Source of the DNA: Symbiodinium microadriaticum | Lineage: Eukaryota; Sar; Dinophyceae; Suessiales; Symbiodiniaceae | Direction of reading: 5' to 3' | Assembly (NCBI GenBank): GCA_001939145.1 | Contig: LSRX01000674.1 | Coordinates: 213,011-277,010, forward strand | Length of the DNA stretch: 64,000 nucleotides | Shown here: piece by piece, positions 20,740 to 34,256 of the stretch | How the letters are laid out: each line of letters begins with the position of its first letter | How positions within the stretch are numbered: position 1 is the first letter of the stretch | Translations under genes and position numbers: made by a program | Notes under the pieces: generated by a model | Databases searched by the model: none | The model's input: only the letters and a program-made list of their open reading frames with translations | What the model was told of the DNA's origin: nothing

Positions 20740-22180
20740 AGTGTCACCCCATCCCCGCTGCCGCCTCGCTGGCTCTTCATGGCTGCCGCTTTTGCTGACT
20801 GTTCCAGGCCAGCAGACGGGCACGCCTGGTTGGGGGGGGATGACACCGCTGCTGCCGTGACGGGATTTCCGTCTGGAGGTGGTGTGCGGAGAGATCCGAT
20901 CCTGGACGCAGCTCGCAGCTCGGGCAGCTGCCATCCAACTTCGAGGGTTCACACGCGGTGCTTATTCCCTGGCGCGGCCCGCCCTCTGCTGCAGATCGGA
21001 AAGCTCCAGCCTGCAAAGCAGGCGGCTCCGAGATGGCTTAAGGTGTAACATGATGTCTCGTACTAGCTGCTTCGCTGGACCACGTACACCAGCCCGGTAG
21101 AGTTGTCCAAGCCATAGACAGAACTCCTTGAAACTTTGATTCGAGGCTATTGGCCCATCACGAGAGTTCCGGCCAATGAGGGAGAACGAAGTCGCAACTT
21201 CCAATGGGGGAGGTAATTTAGTCAAGTTGTCGTGGAGTGCATGGAGTTGGCACTTGCTCAACCCATTGATGATGTCAACGAGCTTTTGAGGTTGAAGGTG
21301 GCACGTCTTCAGCGTCTGCGGCGGGCTTCGTGGATGCGTCGGGGTGTGCCAGCTCCTCTACGGACTTACCGTGACCTACGTACCCTTTATTATTGGCATT
21401 CCGCCGGTGCATGAGAGACCTTCTTCGTCAGCTAGCATGCGGTCCCGCAATGTGAGACGGTCCTCCTCTTCCTATTCGTCTGCCTCTTGTCATACAAGTG
21501 ATTGTGTACAAGACTCTGATGGCAAGTGGATTAATGTCGAAGTCAATCATGGACCTGGAGCATACGACCCGCCGCCTCCACAATCGGTCCTTAATGTACC
21601 ACTCCCGGAGTCCGCGGTGACCTCAACTGCTGTGACACAGATTCGCTGCGACGCTGGATGGACAAATTGATGCTTTGGACCTTCGCGGAATTTCGCGCAA
21701 ACCGGACCCTGAAGGTGAAACTGGATCATCCTCGACGACTGCATCTTCGACTACGTTCACAATTGCAGGGGTGGCTTCGCCTTTTATGTGGGAAGGTTTG
21801 GCAATGTCACCCGTTGACGACTCGCAGCTGGGTGATTCAGTGTGACTCATTCAGAGTCGGTTTCGCGACGTCGCCGTGCTCGGCCTTCGGAGCGAGTTCG
21901 TCAAGAAATGGATACCCACATGCAACGAGGGACAAGCGTAGACTACAAAGACCTCGTCTGACGCAGATCCACATGATGTGGGACGATGGAGAAGGAGGCA
22001 CACTGTCGTGCCGGAACAGAGGAAACCTGATGGTTCTGAGAGTGATGCTTAAGCTTTTTTTGGGAGTAGCCCGCATGTTGCTTTCTGACCCGCCTGATCG
22101 GGCGAATGTGCTCGAAGGAGGTGGGAGTTCGTGTCACCATTTTACTGAGCTGGATGCTTTTGCGGAGTGAAAGGCCCAAC
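20740..22180. other. Block poor in telomere motifs, possible decayed mobile element
   Basis: About 1.4 kb with almost no TTTAGGG motifs and overlapping open frames on both strands (for example + 21344-21670 and 21658-22170, - 20962-21261). A + frame near 21870-21950 reads RRARPSERVRQEMDTHMQRG before stops. The text resembles low-complexity linkers of copia-type polyproteins, but no protease, integrase or reverse transcriptase motif is visible. Confidence 0.3.
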
Positions 22181-22385
22181 AGACTGAAAACAATCCTAGA
22201 GCCGACACCCTCTAAACCCGAAGTCCTAAGCCCTAGACCAGGGTTTAGTTCTCCGAGGTCACATCTGGTGATTTCGCGTTCGGGTTCAGGCCCGGGTTCT
22301 TGTTCGCAAAGGCTCGCGGTGCAAAGTTTTGGTTTGCGACATGAGCCAATGAAGGTGTCGGAGTTGTGGGTTCAGGATTCGGCTT

Positions 22386-22595
22386 GAGGGCTTAGAATTT
22401 AGGACCCGAAATGAAGCAATATACTCAAACTTTGCATCCCTTAACCCAAACACTCCGAAGCTTGTTTGTTGTTTGGGGGTTACAGGGTTTGAGGGCTTAG
22501 AATTTAGGACCCGAAATGAAGCAATATACTCAAACTTTGCATCCCTTAACCCAAACACTCCGAAGCTTGTTTGTTGTTTGGGGGTTACAGGGTTT
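22386..22595. repeat. Perfect-looking 105-bp tandem duplication
   Basis: Copies at 22386-22490 and 22491-22595 start with GAGGGCTTAGAATTTAGG and appear identical. The high identity suggests a recent event or an assembly effect. Confidence 0.9.
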
Positions 22596-22716
22596 AGGAT
22601 TAGAAGTTAATTGAAGGGTAGGTTTTTGGATTTGGGGGATTGGTTCTGCGGTTTGCAGGTTAGATCTAAGGGTTTTGTGTAAAGAAGCAGCTTGCGTAGG
22701 TGTGTCGCACTGCCAC

Positions 22717-22764
22717 TACTACTTGCTGCTGCTACTGCTGCTGCTACTACTACTTTTGCTGCTG

Positions 22765-22804
<40 letters not shown>
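22717..22804. repeat. (CTG/CTA)n microsatellite
   Basis: CTGCTG and CTACTA tracts; coded Thr/Ala runs are artefacts. Confidence 0.95.
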
Positions 22805-23882
22805 ATCATGCAACATCGACATGTGTGTGGTGATACTGAAAAATGAAGGCAATTGCCGTTCTTCTCACGGTTGCCTTTCTCTGTTGTGCAGTAGTGTTTG
22901 TTCTAGCTTGAAATCTCATCACTTCTGCAAGGTCGAGATGTGGCGGTTGCTGCGCTGTAAACCGGCACTACCCCTGGCAGCCGTGCCACTTGCGCTAGCT
23001 GTGCGAAAGAAGGAGCGTCTTCTGCTGTGCTCCATGAACCGTTCGCTTAGGAATGCCAAGTCATCTTCCAGGTTTTGTTCCGATAATGTTCAGGCATCAT
23101 GGCGACGAAGCTGCTGCATCTATCCAACTCTATGCCCACTGCAGTAAGGAAGAGTTCTGTACGCTACAAAAGCCATTGTAAATCGGCTTTGAGCAGCGGT
23201 GGATGACGAGGTTCTATAGTCAACCCAAGACCTTCCCTTATCGCCCCTACTTACGGGAATCTTCAGTTGTATTTTGGGGAGGGCCGGGTAGCCTTCAAGT
23301 TTTCTTGGGACGGTGCTTGCGGGCGAACATACCAAGAAGGTAGAGGCCTCCAGCCCTACCCCAGTGACGCTCATACATGAGCTTCGTCTTCTTATTCTTG
23401 CTGGCATTCTGGCATCTCTCATAAATATGAGCTCCTGTTTGGAGTCTTCATGGCAATGGTCCGTGTCTGTATGCGTCCACCTTCCCCTACAGTCGCATGT
23501 TCAAAAGATGCCACCTTGCAGTTTGCAGTGTTACTATAGCCGACAGAAGCGCATCGGGAACATAGCTACAACTATCAGCAGACCATGAACATTCACAACA
23601 TACAGGTACGCATACATGCGCACGTATGCGAATGTATATAGTGCAACCCTTGACCAGCAAGTAGGACTACCTGCACTCGTATGTACGTGCACACATGCAC
23701 GTCTGTGCATGCTTTTACATGACCTGCGAGCATTCGTACGCACAGGCATGGCCTGCGCGTGCATGCTTTTTTACATGCATATAGTAGTCACAGTAAGACA
23801 TGACGACACTCGTATTTATATACATATGTACGTACCTACCTAATTATGTATCGGCCAATCTGCATATCTACCTAACTACCCT

Positions 23883-23980
23883 CAGCTGACTATCTGTTTA
23901 TCTATCTCTCTATCTATCTACCCGCCCATCTATCTATCTATCTATCTATCTAAGCATCTACCTATCTATCTACCTATCTG

Positions 23981-24012
<32 letters not shown>

Positions 24013-24215
24013 ATTAACTATCTAAATAACCACCTTTCAATCTAACCGAATCTCACCTAAATCCAACTTAATGTCATCTTACTTAAACTAATCTGGTCGA
24101 ATCTAAACCGTCTTGTCTAGCCTAACCTGCCTATCCATCTATCTGCATATCTATCTATCAGTCTATTTATCTATGTATCTGTGTAGCTATCTGTCTATCT
24201 GTCTATTTATCTGCC
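23883..24215. repeat. (CTAT)n and degenerate CTAA-type satellite
   Basis: Tetranucleotide CTAT tracts, interrupted at 24010-24130 by CTAAYC-like units. Confidence 0.9.
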
Positions 24216-25251
24216 CACCTTCCTACCTGACCTACCTGACCATCTGTATGTACAGATGTATACAGATATGAACACAAACACACACACGCACACATACACA
24301 TGTATATAGGTATGCACACATGTAGATACAGATAGAGATATAGTCATAGACATTTATGTAAAGAAATAGAAAGGGATGGAAATAAAGATAAATATAGACA
24401 TGGAGAAGGATATGTTCGCATGTAAGCACGCATGCAGCTGCTCGCCATCTCACAAACACAGACCAGTATCGTGGACAGATGTCCGCAGCTGTGCTTTCCT
24501 GTCCAGGCACAGACGTAGTGACTGGGCCACCAGCCCCAACAAATCCGGCTTAACCTTCACCAAAAACCAAAAAGAAGTCGCCTCAAAAGGTTGCTTTAGG
24601 GTTCCTTGAAGGGTTACAATAACTTAATAGCTGAATGGGCACCCTTTAAGCTTTTTGCGATAATCTGATCCCTTATAGAACCGAAAGTGTACACTTTTTG
24701 TGCCTATGAACCCAGCAGCTAAGATAAGGGTTTGAAGACCCCTGGAGGATGGCCAGCGATCGTACCAGCGGTGTCAGGAGAGGCTGAAGCGTCCGATTTC
24801 AAGAAAGGGGTTCTGTAAGGGTCCCAGAAGTGGTTGTTTAAGGCTTATAAATTAGTCAAGTTGTCTGAAGTTTCCGGTTTTAGGTTATTGACTTCAAAGG
24901 CTAGTTTAGGAATTGAGGTTCCTTTTTGGGGTTTGGCGACGAGGGCTTCAGATCCAGATTACTGGGCCTGAGCTTTCAAGCTCGAACCTCTGAGCCCTAA
25001 ACACTGCCGTAGAAAGCCATAAAAGGCCCATATAAACTTGTTACCAAGCCATCGGAAGCCTTGACCAAATCTATCACAAAGGCCCCCGCAAGCAGTTTTT
25101 TAGAATATCCTTGTACACCCGGTGTGAAGTGTCACAAAGCCGGTACAACCCGCTGATGAAGCCTGTATGTTTTCTAGACCCCTAAACCTCTAAACCCACA
25201 AAGCCCGTAACCCTAAACCAAAAGGAACCCCCCACCCTCAATATCTGCGAG

Positions 25252-25309
25252 GAACAGGCTTCCCCGCAGTTCAAGCGCGTCCTCGTCACAGGAGGAGCCG
25301 GCTTCCTAG
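25252..25309 (+). CDS. UXS: UXS exon 1 (first recognised)
   Basis: AG/G acceptor. Reads [19 protein letters not shown], the Rossmann Gly-rich loop. GC donor at 25310. An upstream exon must supply ATG. Confidence 0.9.
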
Positions 25310-28300
25310 GCGCGCCCGCAAGGGGCCGAGGTTTCTAATATCCGGGTTTTGGGGGGTTTAGGCTTTGGGATTCAGGGTTTAGGATTTAATGGCAACTCTT
25401 GATGAATAAACCCCCCCTCCCCCCCCCCCCCCCCCCCNNNNNNNNNNNNNNNNNNNNNNNNNNNNNNNNNNNNNNNNNNNNNNNNNNNNNNNNNNNNNNN
25501 NNNNNNNNNNNNNNNNNNNNNNNNNNNNNNNNNNNNNNNNNNNNNNNNNNNNNNNNNNNNNNNNNNNNNNNNNNNNNNNNNNNNNNNNNNNNNNNNNNNN
25601 NNNNNNNNNNNNNNNNNNNNNNNNNNNNNNNNNNNNNNNNNNNNNNNNNNNNNNNNNNNNNNNNNNNNNNNNNNNNNNNNNNNNNNNNNNNNNNNNNNNN
25701 NNNNNNNNNNNNNNNNNNNNNNNNNNNNNNNNNNNNNNNNNNNNNNNNNNNNNNNNNNNNNNNNNNNNNNNNNNNNNNNNNNNNNNNNNNNNNNNNNNNN
25801 NNNNNNNNNNNNNNNNNNNNNNNNNNNNNNNNNNNNNNNNNNNNNNNNNNNNNNNNNNNNNNNNNNNNNNNNNNNNNNNNNNNNNNNNNNNNNNNNNNNN
25901 NNNNNNNNNNNNNNNNNNNNNNNNNNNNNNNNNNNNNNNNNNNNNNNNNNNNNNNNNNNNNNNNNNNNNCCGCCTCGAAACCCTCAACCCTACACCCTAA
26001 AGTCCTCACAACCCTAGCCTCAACCGACTTAACCGCAAAACCACCAAAGCCTACACTCCAGGCTCCCACATCTGCCGGCGCCTGCTGGCCGAGGGGCACG
26101 AAGTCATGTGCCTGGACAACTACTTCACCTCCACTCGATCAGGCAGGACTTTCCCACTATAGTGAAGTGACGTTTTTCAGGGATTTGATGTCTAGGATTC
26201 CAGGATCTTCGGGTTTAAAACCCTAAACCCTAAACTCTAAAACTTTTTCAGGGTTTGGGTTTCGGATTGCTTTTGGAGCAGCGGCTGCAGCTGCCAGTCG
26301 CTTTTTGGGTATTTTTTTTGGGGTCCTTTGTGTCCAAAGAGCCGATGCCAGGGGTCTCCAGCCTTCAGGCCATGCCTGCTGCTAGCGTTGAGGGTTTAGG
26401 GTTTAGGGTCTACGGCTTTAGGGTTTGGGGTTTAGGGTTTTAGGGTTTTAGGGTTTAGGGTTTAGGGTTTAGAGTTTCGGGTTTAGGGCCAAAGGCATTC
26501 AAGAGTGCTTCGGCGACATTGTCTGATCAGCGGCTGAGTCTAAACCTGAGCCCTAGACTCTAAGCACTGTTCGGGAGGAGGGTTTTGGAGTTGAGGACTT
26601 CGCACGCAAAGTTTGGGCCGCGACACCCTAAACCCTAAGCAGTCACCCTAAACCTCTAAACCCCCTAAGCCCCATAGCCCTATAAGCCCTAAGCCCTAAA
26701 CCCTTCTGATCCAGCTCCAGCGTGGACTCCCCGGATTGATCATGGAAATGTCTCGTCTCGTCAAGGACGTCCGCCTGCGCAGGACGATGCAGACTCGATT
26801 ACTACTGGGGGGACTGCTTCTTCGCGACGTCTGCACTATCGACACGTGCGAGATGTTCTCCGCCTGGTGCCAGGTCAGTATTGTGACCACAGACTCGGAT
26901 ACCGCTACGGACATGGATACGGCAATCTCCACATGCTAAACCCCATAATCCCTCGCAGTTACCCTTGTAGAAGCCCTGAAAGTAACTTTAATGGAACCCC
27001 TAAATGGACCATGTTAGCATGCCCTATAAAGACTACACCCTACAACCCTAAATCCTTAACCCTAAAACCCGAGCATTCAAGAGACAAGCCCTACAACCCC
27101 TAGTGTAAAGCCCTATAAACCCTAAACAATAAATCCTGAAGTGCCATCAACCCCGTGGAGGCATCGCTGACCTCATGGGCCATCCGCGCTTCGAGCTTTC
27201 TGCCTCGCATGAGCATCTTTTGCGGGGCTTCAGGGCACGTTCAAGGGTGCCTTTCAGGGTTCCTTTAAGGGATTCCATAAAGGGTTCTATAAGGGTTCAG
27301 GGTTTAGGGCGTGTGGGGCTGAAGGTGATTGTTTTGGTGTCAGGGGTTGTGTCCTAAGGCTTCAATTGTTTTAGCGCTGTTTATGCCTTAATTATCGTTC
27401 AAGTTCCAAGTTTTGTGTTCGGGATATGTGTTGGGGAACCGCATGCATAGGAAGGCTGTTCTACGTTCCGGTCCGATTGACTGCTTTAACTTAAACCCTA
27501 AACCCTACACCCCTAAACCTTAAAGCTCACGGTGCACGAGGTTCGGCGCCACCTAAGCTCTGAAGACATGCCTTCTTGGAGGATCGGAGTGGACTTCGTA
27601 AGTGGGTTTGGGTTCAAACATTTGCAGCCCTAAAATAAACGGCAATATACTACTTTAACATACAATAGCATACCATAATGCTATAGCCGTAATATAGACT
27701 ATAGCCTTGTTTAACTTTATCGATCTTCCGATTGTCGAAGGAGCACTTGCGCTCAAGACACGAATCCCAGTGCTCAGGTTCATCCGCCACGATGTGACAG
27801 AGCCTTTCTTTTGCGAATGTGCAGCTCTGATGAAGACTTGGCTGTTCGCAAGTAGAGGTAGCAGTCGCAGTAGAGGTAGCAGGAATAGTTGTAGTAGAGG
27901 CATCAGAATTAGTAGCAACTGTGAGCGAGAGCGCTTGTGCTACCGCCAGAAGTAGTACAGCCTGACTATCCGAGGACATGATCTACAACATGGCGTGCCC
28001 GGCGTCCCCAGTGCACTACCAGTGGAATCCCATCAAGACGACAAAGGCCTGCAAGGGCTAAGAATAGGGTTTGAAGAGTTAGCAACAGTATGAGTATCCC
28101 CAAATCTCTAATATCATTTATGGTAACATATACTCCAAACTACATTACGTTCATGTTGCTTGAACTTGAAACTTGCCGAAGACACCTTGCCAACTGTGTC
28201 ATGTATCACTACCATGTCTACATATACAACCTTTTCTTCTACATCCCTATAAAACCCTTACAAACCCCTGCAAAAAACCCTCGATGCCTCAACTTCTTGG

Positions 28301-31300
28301 GTTCTCCTTTGAGGAGTTGTTATTATGGATCTTCAGGGAATAGACTCACGCAGTCAAGGCGGGGTCAAGGCATTGGGAGTTGAAGTTCCCTAAACCCAAC
28401 ACCCGGAAGTTTGAACTAGCCTCTGAGGGGCCTGTTGGAGCCAGTGCTGAGGGGCTGTTTGTTTTTTTTGCAAGCAGTTCATGGTCTCAGTTCCGCAGGT
28501 GTCTTACCCAAGTTTCGCTACGTATTTCCAGTTTAGGCTTCAGGGTTTGGGGTTTAGGCTTTACCGACACCCCTCAACTACCCTCTGTTATACCCTAAGT
28601 ACCAACTATTAATTGAGGACCGATAAGGGCTCTATTAAAGGATACTTGGGGGGTGCTGGTAGGGTTTCGGGTTCAGGTTTTAGGGTTGGTGTGGGACTCT
28701 GATGCCTCAACCTGCTCTCGAATGCAGGTATCGGTCTTGGGGACCATCCACATGATGGGACTTGCCAAGCGAGCTGCTTGGCCAGTCGCAAGAAGTGGCT
28801 GCGTGGTTGGGAGTTAGGATGTTGGGGATGAGGGTCATGGGCGAACTTGATCCTGATCGTAAGTTAAAATACATACTAAACTCTTTCGCGAAATTTTCAT
28901 TTTTCGGGAATGAGCCCTGTGTGTTTTAGGCGTTCAGGGCTAAGCGCCAAGGGTTTCAGGAATTGGGACAGATAGGATTTAGGGATTTAGATGCTCCTGA
29001 TGGCAATAAAAAACCCTAAACCCTAAGCCAACCCTAAGCCCTAAGCCCTAAACCTTTTTCATGATGGCTACATCCGTCACTTCATTTGACCTAAGCCCAT
29101 GCAGCGCTGAACGTGGCAACCGTGACGCCCCTCCAACCCAAGGTCCGGCTTACTCGACTCGATTTGGGGTTTAGGGGTTTAGGGGTTTAGGAGTTCGGGG
29201 TTTAGGGGTTTAGGGGGGTTAGGGTATCCTAAACCTCTCAGTCCCAAATGCCAGCGAGAATCCTACTCAATCAGATCCGAAACCCCAAAACCGAAATCGC
29301 CGTAAACCCCTAAACCCTCAACGCTAAACTCAGCCATACACCCGAAGCCCTTAAGACCCCTAAAACCGAAACCCCTGAACTCCTAAACTCCATGAAGCCC
29401 AAGCAGACTTGCAAAGAGAACGCTGCAGGTCAAGGCCCGGATCTTGCAGGCATCCACAAGCGAGATCTACGGCGATCCGGAGGCTTGGGACGGTCGGTTT
29501 TGGCTTCTGGGTTTGGGGTTTAGCGGTTTAGGGATGATGGTTCAGGGTACTAGGGCTTGGGGCAAAAGCGTTTCGGGTGTTCAGGCTCGCATGGTTTATT
29601 GAAGTACTCGTAGCTCTGCAAGTCTTCTTGAATTAAAAGAAAGTAATAGGAGTTGCAGTTAACGGAGCTCTGCTTGTGACTTGCGCTGTGTCCTTTTGAG
29701 TTTACAGGCCTTACGGAAAGGTGCACGGTAGAAGCGGAACTTTCAAGTTTGATCAAGCACAGGAGTGCCATAAAGTCTATTGGGACCACTGCCGAAGCAC
29801 CCTTGTCGACCTCCAAACATCGAGAATCCCCAGCATTTCTGATGCTGGGGTCTTGTTTCAATCCTCTAGATCCATTTGCATCATGGCTTCGGGCCCACAT
29901 CCACATCTGTCGCTCTGTCGCATAAACGGCATCAGACTTTGGGCATTCTATGCCCAAAAGCCCCAACAAAGACCCTCAACCCGCAATTACCCGAACTTAA
30001 GAGTGGAGCTCATTGTGAAAAGGTCACACCCCAGTCTGAAGATTACTGGGGCCACGTGAATACCATCGGCGTCCGGCGCCTCTTCTCGGAGTCTTTTGTG
30101 TGCTTTTGGAGCTACTGGCTTGAGAATCAACGCGACCGTATTCTTGATTTGGGTTTAGTTGGGTGTTGCTAGTAGGGGAAGCTCTGGAACTGGCAACCTC
30201 TTAGTCGCTGCAGCTCTGGATGAAATAGAGTATCTCCCATTCACGGAGATGTTCAGTACGGTTTGAGTGTCTACGCTGCTGAGGCCTTGCACATATCAGC
30301 AAAGGCAGACAAGAGGCAGCAGCCAGTTGAACAAACCCCAAGTCTGCCGAAAAATCCATGGGCCCACGACAGCACGTGCGTATTTTTGTCTTTAGCCATG
30401 AGGGCTTGGTCAACAGAGTTTCCACAGACATTGGGTCCTTCACCTAGGCCCTTAACCGGAAGTCGAAATCCCAAGCCTAAACCCACATTCCCTAAACCTA
30501 AACACGAACCCGAAAATTTCAACCCGTCGTCCTGAAAGACAGATTTGGCAACTCCGAAACCGACGATCAGAATCGTGCATGAAACCTAAGCCGTACGTGT
30601 ACTCTCCCTCCAGGAAGACTCCTTCGTCTGTTAAGTTCTAAACCCTAAACCCTAATTTCTAGCAGTGGAGCGGTCTCAAGGATGGTGGAACAGAGCCGTT
30701 CGGGAGTAGAGTTTAGGATACCGGGCTGATGCCACAGTTTCAGGTTTAGCGAGGTTTGGGATTTGGAAATTAGGTTCTATAGTGTTGAAATGGTCCGTTG
30801 ACACCTCGAGGTCTTGCTATGACGAAGGCAAGCGGGTGACCGAGACGTTGGCGTTTGATTACCTGCGCATGAACAATGTCGACGCTGGGGCATAATCAAT
30901 ATCGGATCGACAGGAATTTATGAAATCTCAGGGTTCTATACTATACCATACTACACTACACTATATAGCAAGTCTATTCTAGTCGGACATGTTTTACGAC
31001 GGTGGTTCCTCAGCCGGGCAATGGCTGATCAACGCCTATCCCCACTGCCGCAGTCAAACTGAACCTGATAGCCCCCGAAACCCGTCAATCCTAAACCCTA
31101 AAGCCTAAACCTAAACCCTAAACCCTGCATGAACCCTAAACCCTGAACTATAAACTCCGAACCCTAAACACCTGCGCTTGGGGCTTCCTGGAACTCGGAT
31201 TTCGTCTCATCCGGCTCTGGCACACTTTCGGTTCCCTCGGGATAGCGAAAAGCAATTATAGAGTACTAAGGGCTATGCGATTTGTTGTTGTATATGGGTA

Positions 31301-34223
31301 CTACAAGGTGGCTGGTGTAAGGAACTATACAAGGGTTACCATAGAGGTATAGGGTACTGTTTCAGCATCACCACCGTCACCATAATTGCTCATGTCACAG
31401 TTGCCGTAACATGAACCTCCACCCGTGTCCTTCGTACCATGATCGCGATGACATCTCCATCGCGATGGGCATGACAGAGGGTCGGAGTAGTTCATCATGT
31501 TCTTTTTCGCTAAACCCTAAACCCTACCCGGGTGCCCTTTTCAAAACATCCTTCAACCCCGGTAGCGACAGAATAGGCCTCTGGGAGCCCCAAGGACATC
31601 CGCGTGGCCAGAATCTTCAACACCTACGGGCCCGGCCACGCGGACAAGATTTGGGGTTTCGGGGCTTAGGGTTCAGGGTTTAGGGTTTAGGGGGGCTTAG
31701 GGGATTTTGGTGAAATTTGGGGGTAGGCAACAAACTTCCAGACCAGCCTGACTCTAACCTACTGTACCAAGCTTCATCTAAGATGAGCAAAGGTAGAAAT
31801 GACCGTATAGTGTTGGGATGTGTTGGGTTTATGGGAGCAAGCAGGCACGGTTGTGACAAGAGTCCGGCAGTGTAGGTGCTTGCATCGATCGAATACTGGG
31901 AGCAGTAGATTTGAAGCCTTGGCAATGCTTCTTTCTGTACATGGGGCAACAGCAGGAGGTTGCGTCATCACAGTCAATCTGAGACTGGTCTTAGTCAGTC
32001 AGAGTACTCCTAGCAGTAGTAATGATCAGGAGACTTACAGCATTACTCATCTTCGTGCTGCTGGTGCGTATCACGGAACGGTCGCAGCAAAAGTAGAATT
32101 GACCACCCAGGCCGAGGCCACAGCTGTTACCACTTCCATGGCTTTACCAGAAACAGCAGAGACAAGGTTACCAACAATCTCACGAACATCTGTAGACCAA
32201 GCAACTTCCAAAGAAAACGTGGCAACTTCAAACAAATTCAGACTTTATTGCTAGTAGATGGCATTTCTCGAAGAGCTCCGCTGTGCAGTCGTGCAGTTGG
32301 CAGGGCAGGAGGGGATCAATGGCAAACAGTGGATTCTTGAGAGGTAATACTGGTAGCAGAATCAACTGTACGCATGATTGTGTAGCTGGCAGAGTTTACG
32401 CAGGAAGTGTCGTAGCAAAGACTGCAAAGAAACTGTTAGTGCAATCGCCAGAGTAAAGTTATTGTCGCCATGAGCAAGTTCATCATCATGTCATTAGCCT
32501 GCAGAACTGTCGTTACCATTATCCCCGATTTTTTGGCCACCATCATAAGCAATCACCACAGTGAGTGCTGTGACGATGATGCTCTTCGGCACAATCACAC
32601 TGGTGGCTTTGTCGCACCCTGCAGCCTTGGTCTGGAACTCCCGCAGCACAACCCTCAGCCCAGGCATGCACCCCTACGACGGCCGAGCCTCGTCAGTATT
32701 CGGGTGGCGCAGGTATGGCTTTCCCTTTCTAAACTCAGTTGAAGTTCTGGCTAGCTGACCAAACAGTTCGCTGGCCAGCTAGCTGCCGATCTAGTCACAT
32801 GTTGTGCAACCGTGTGTATGTAAGCCAAGATATTAATTCGCTTGTCCGGTGTTTGCACTGCTTGCATGCCTGGCTGAGCAAGAAAGCTAGTCTGGTAGTA
32901 AGTTCCAGTCAGTTAGGTTGGTACTACCTCGTTGCGTCGTCGGTCAGATAGAGAGTGAGATGGTGAGTATGCATTTGGCTGCGGTTCGGCTGGCTAGATA
33001 GCTGCCTTGCTGTCTTCCTGGCTATGCAGCATGACTATGATGGCGCACATAGTGCATCTTCTGACCCAATAGTATGGGGCTCTGAGCTAGATTGTAGAAG
33101 GTGCCGTTGTTCAAGTATGGAAAGCATGAATCCATTTTTCGCGCCCTTCGCGCGCAGTCGAAAGCAGACGCACACAGCAAAAAGGGCAAACCCGAACGTC
33201 AGCGCACCGCCCTGAACAGGAGTGGTCAGCAACTTCATCTTGCAAGCCCTCCACGACGAGGATTCCGAGTGGGCTGTGAGCGGCTTGTGTGTGGTAGTTT
33301 CAGAAAGGCTTAGTATAGTAAAGAGCTCTTGGCCAGCGTCGAGGAGTTCAGACAACTCTTTGATTTATAAAAAATAGGATGTGGAACAGGATTTCGGGCA
33401 GGGTCATATTTCGGAATGCGATTTTAAGATGGGGAGAAATAGGATTTGAATAGGATGATGAAAAGAGGGTTCGGATCTCGGCATCGGAGGTAAGTGCGCT
33501 TTGGATGATGATTGAAAGGTACGTGCACATTGCTCGTGGGCCCAGGCGTGTGGCGCTAGGGCCGTTAGTCAGTCCAGGGCCCAAGTACAATGGGCTGGCG
33601 AAGCTCCGCGCAAAGGGGTGGGTGGAGCTTTCAGCTGGATTCGGGGAGGAGGTGGGGTGGTCCAAAGCGAGCTAAAAACTCCGCGCAAAAGGGGGATGGG
33701 TGGAGCATCCTGTCTCCATTGAGCAGAGAGCACTGCTAGATATCATGCTGTTGTCCATTCTACTGTGTTGTCTGCGTGTTCGGGATATCAGAAAACACAG
33801 GAAATAATCGAAATAGGAAAATAGGAATCATGGATACGAAAAACATACGAACGAAAATACACAATAGGAAAACTATGAAAAAAGTAGAAAAAAAGGAAAA
33901 AAACATAGGACAGCAATTAAGAGCAAAACACAGGTATGAGCAGCACCATCCATGGAACACTCACGACAGCAGCAACACCACAACAACTCGCATAATGAAC
34001 GCAAGACTGTTCGAATTAGAGGGGAGATCACAACGTACACACATTCGCGCACGTGCTGGACGAGATTTTGAACGCAAACACAATCAGCTGATAAGAAAAA
34101 GAAGGCATTGCAGCCTGCAAACGACGATCTTGACCACTGACTGCTGAAAACATGAACAGTACATAACACATCGTATCTAAATATGTAATGTATAATGTGA
34201 ATTATGTCCAATATTAGTATATG

Positions 34224-34256
<33 letters not shown>

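Larger units (their letters stand above)
19308..25251. other. Spacer or 5' region of UXS, no confident exon
   Basis: It contains GT, TA, TAC and CTAT microsatellites, a 105-bp tandem duplication and a block poor in telomere motifs (20740-22180). The exon carrying the UXS start codon should lie here but was not identified. Confidence 0.6.

Noticed and set aside
25379..26226. Long open frames of 200-275 codons
   Set aside because: They consist of the 532-N gap.
31640..31648. Reading UXS exon 10 on through HADK
   Set aside because: A GC donor at 31635 with the micro-exon at 32664 restores the family motif before RVVSNF and keeps phase.
33029..33048. HDYDG patch as the missing UXS micro-exon
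   Set aside because: It does not join exon 12 in phase; 32664-32684 does.
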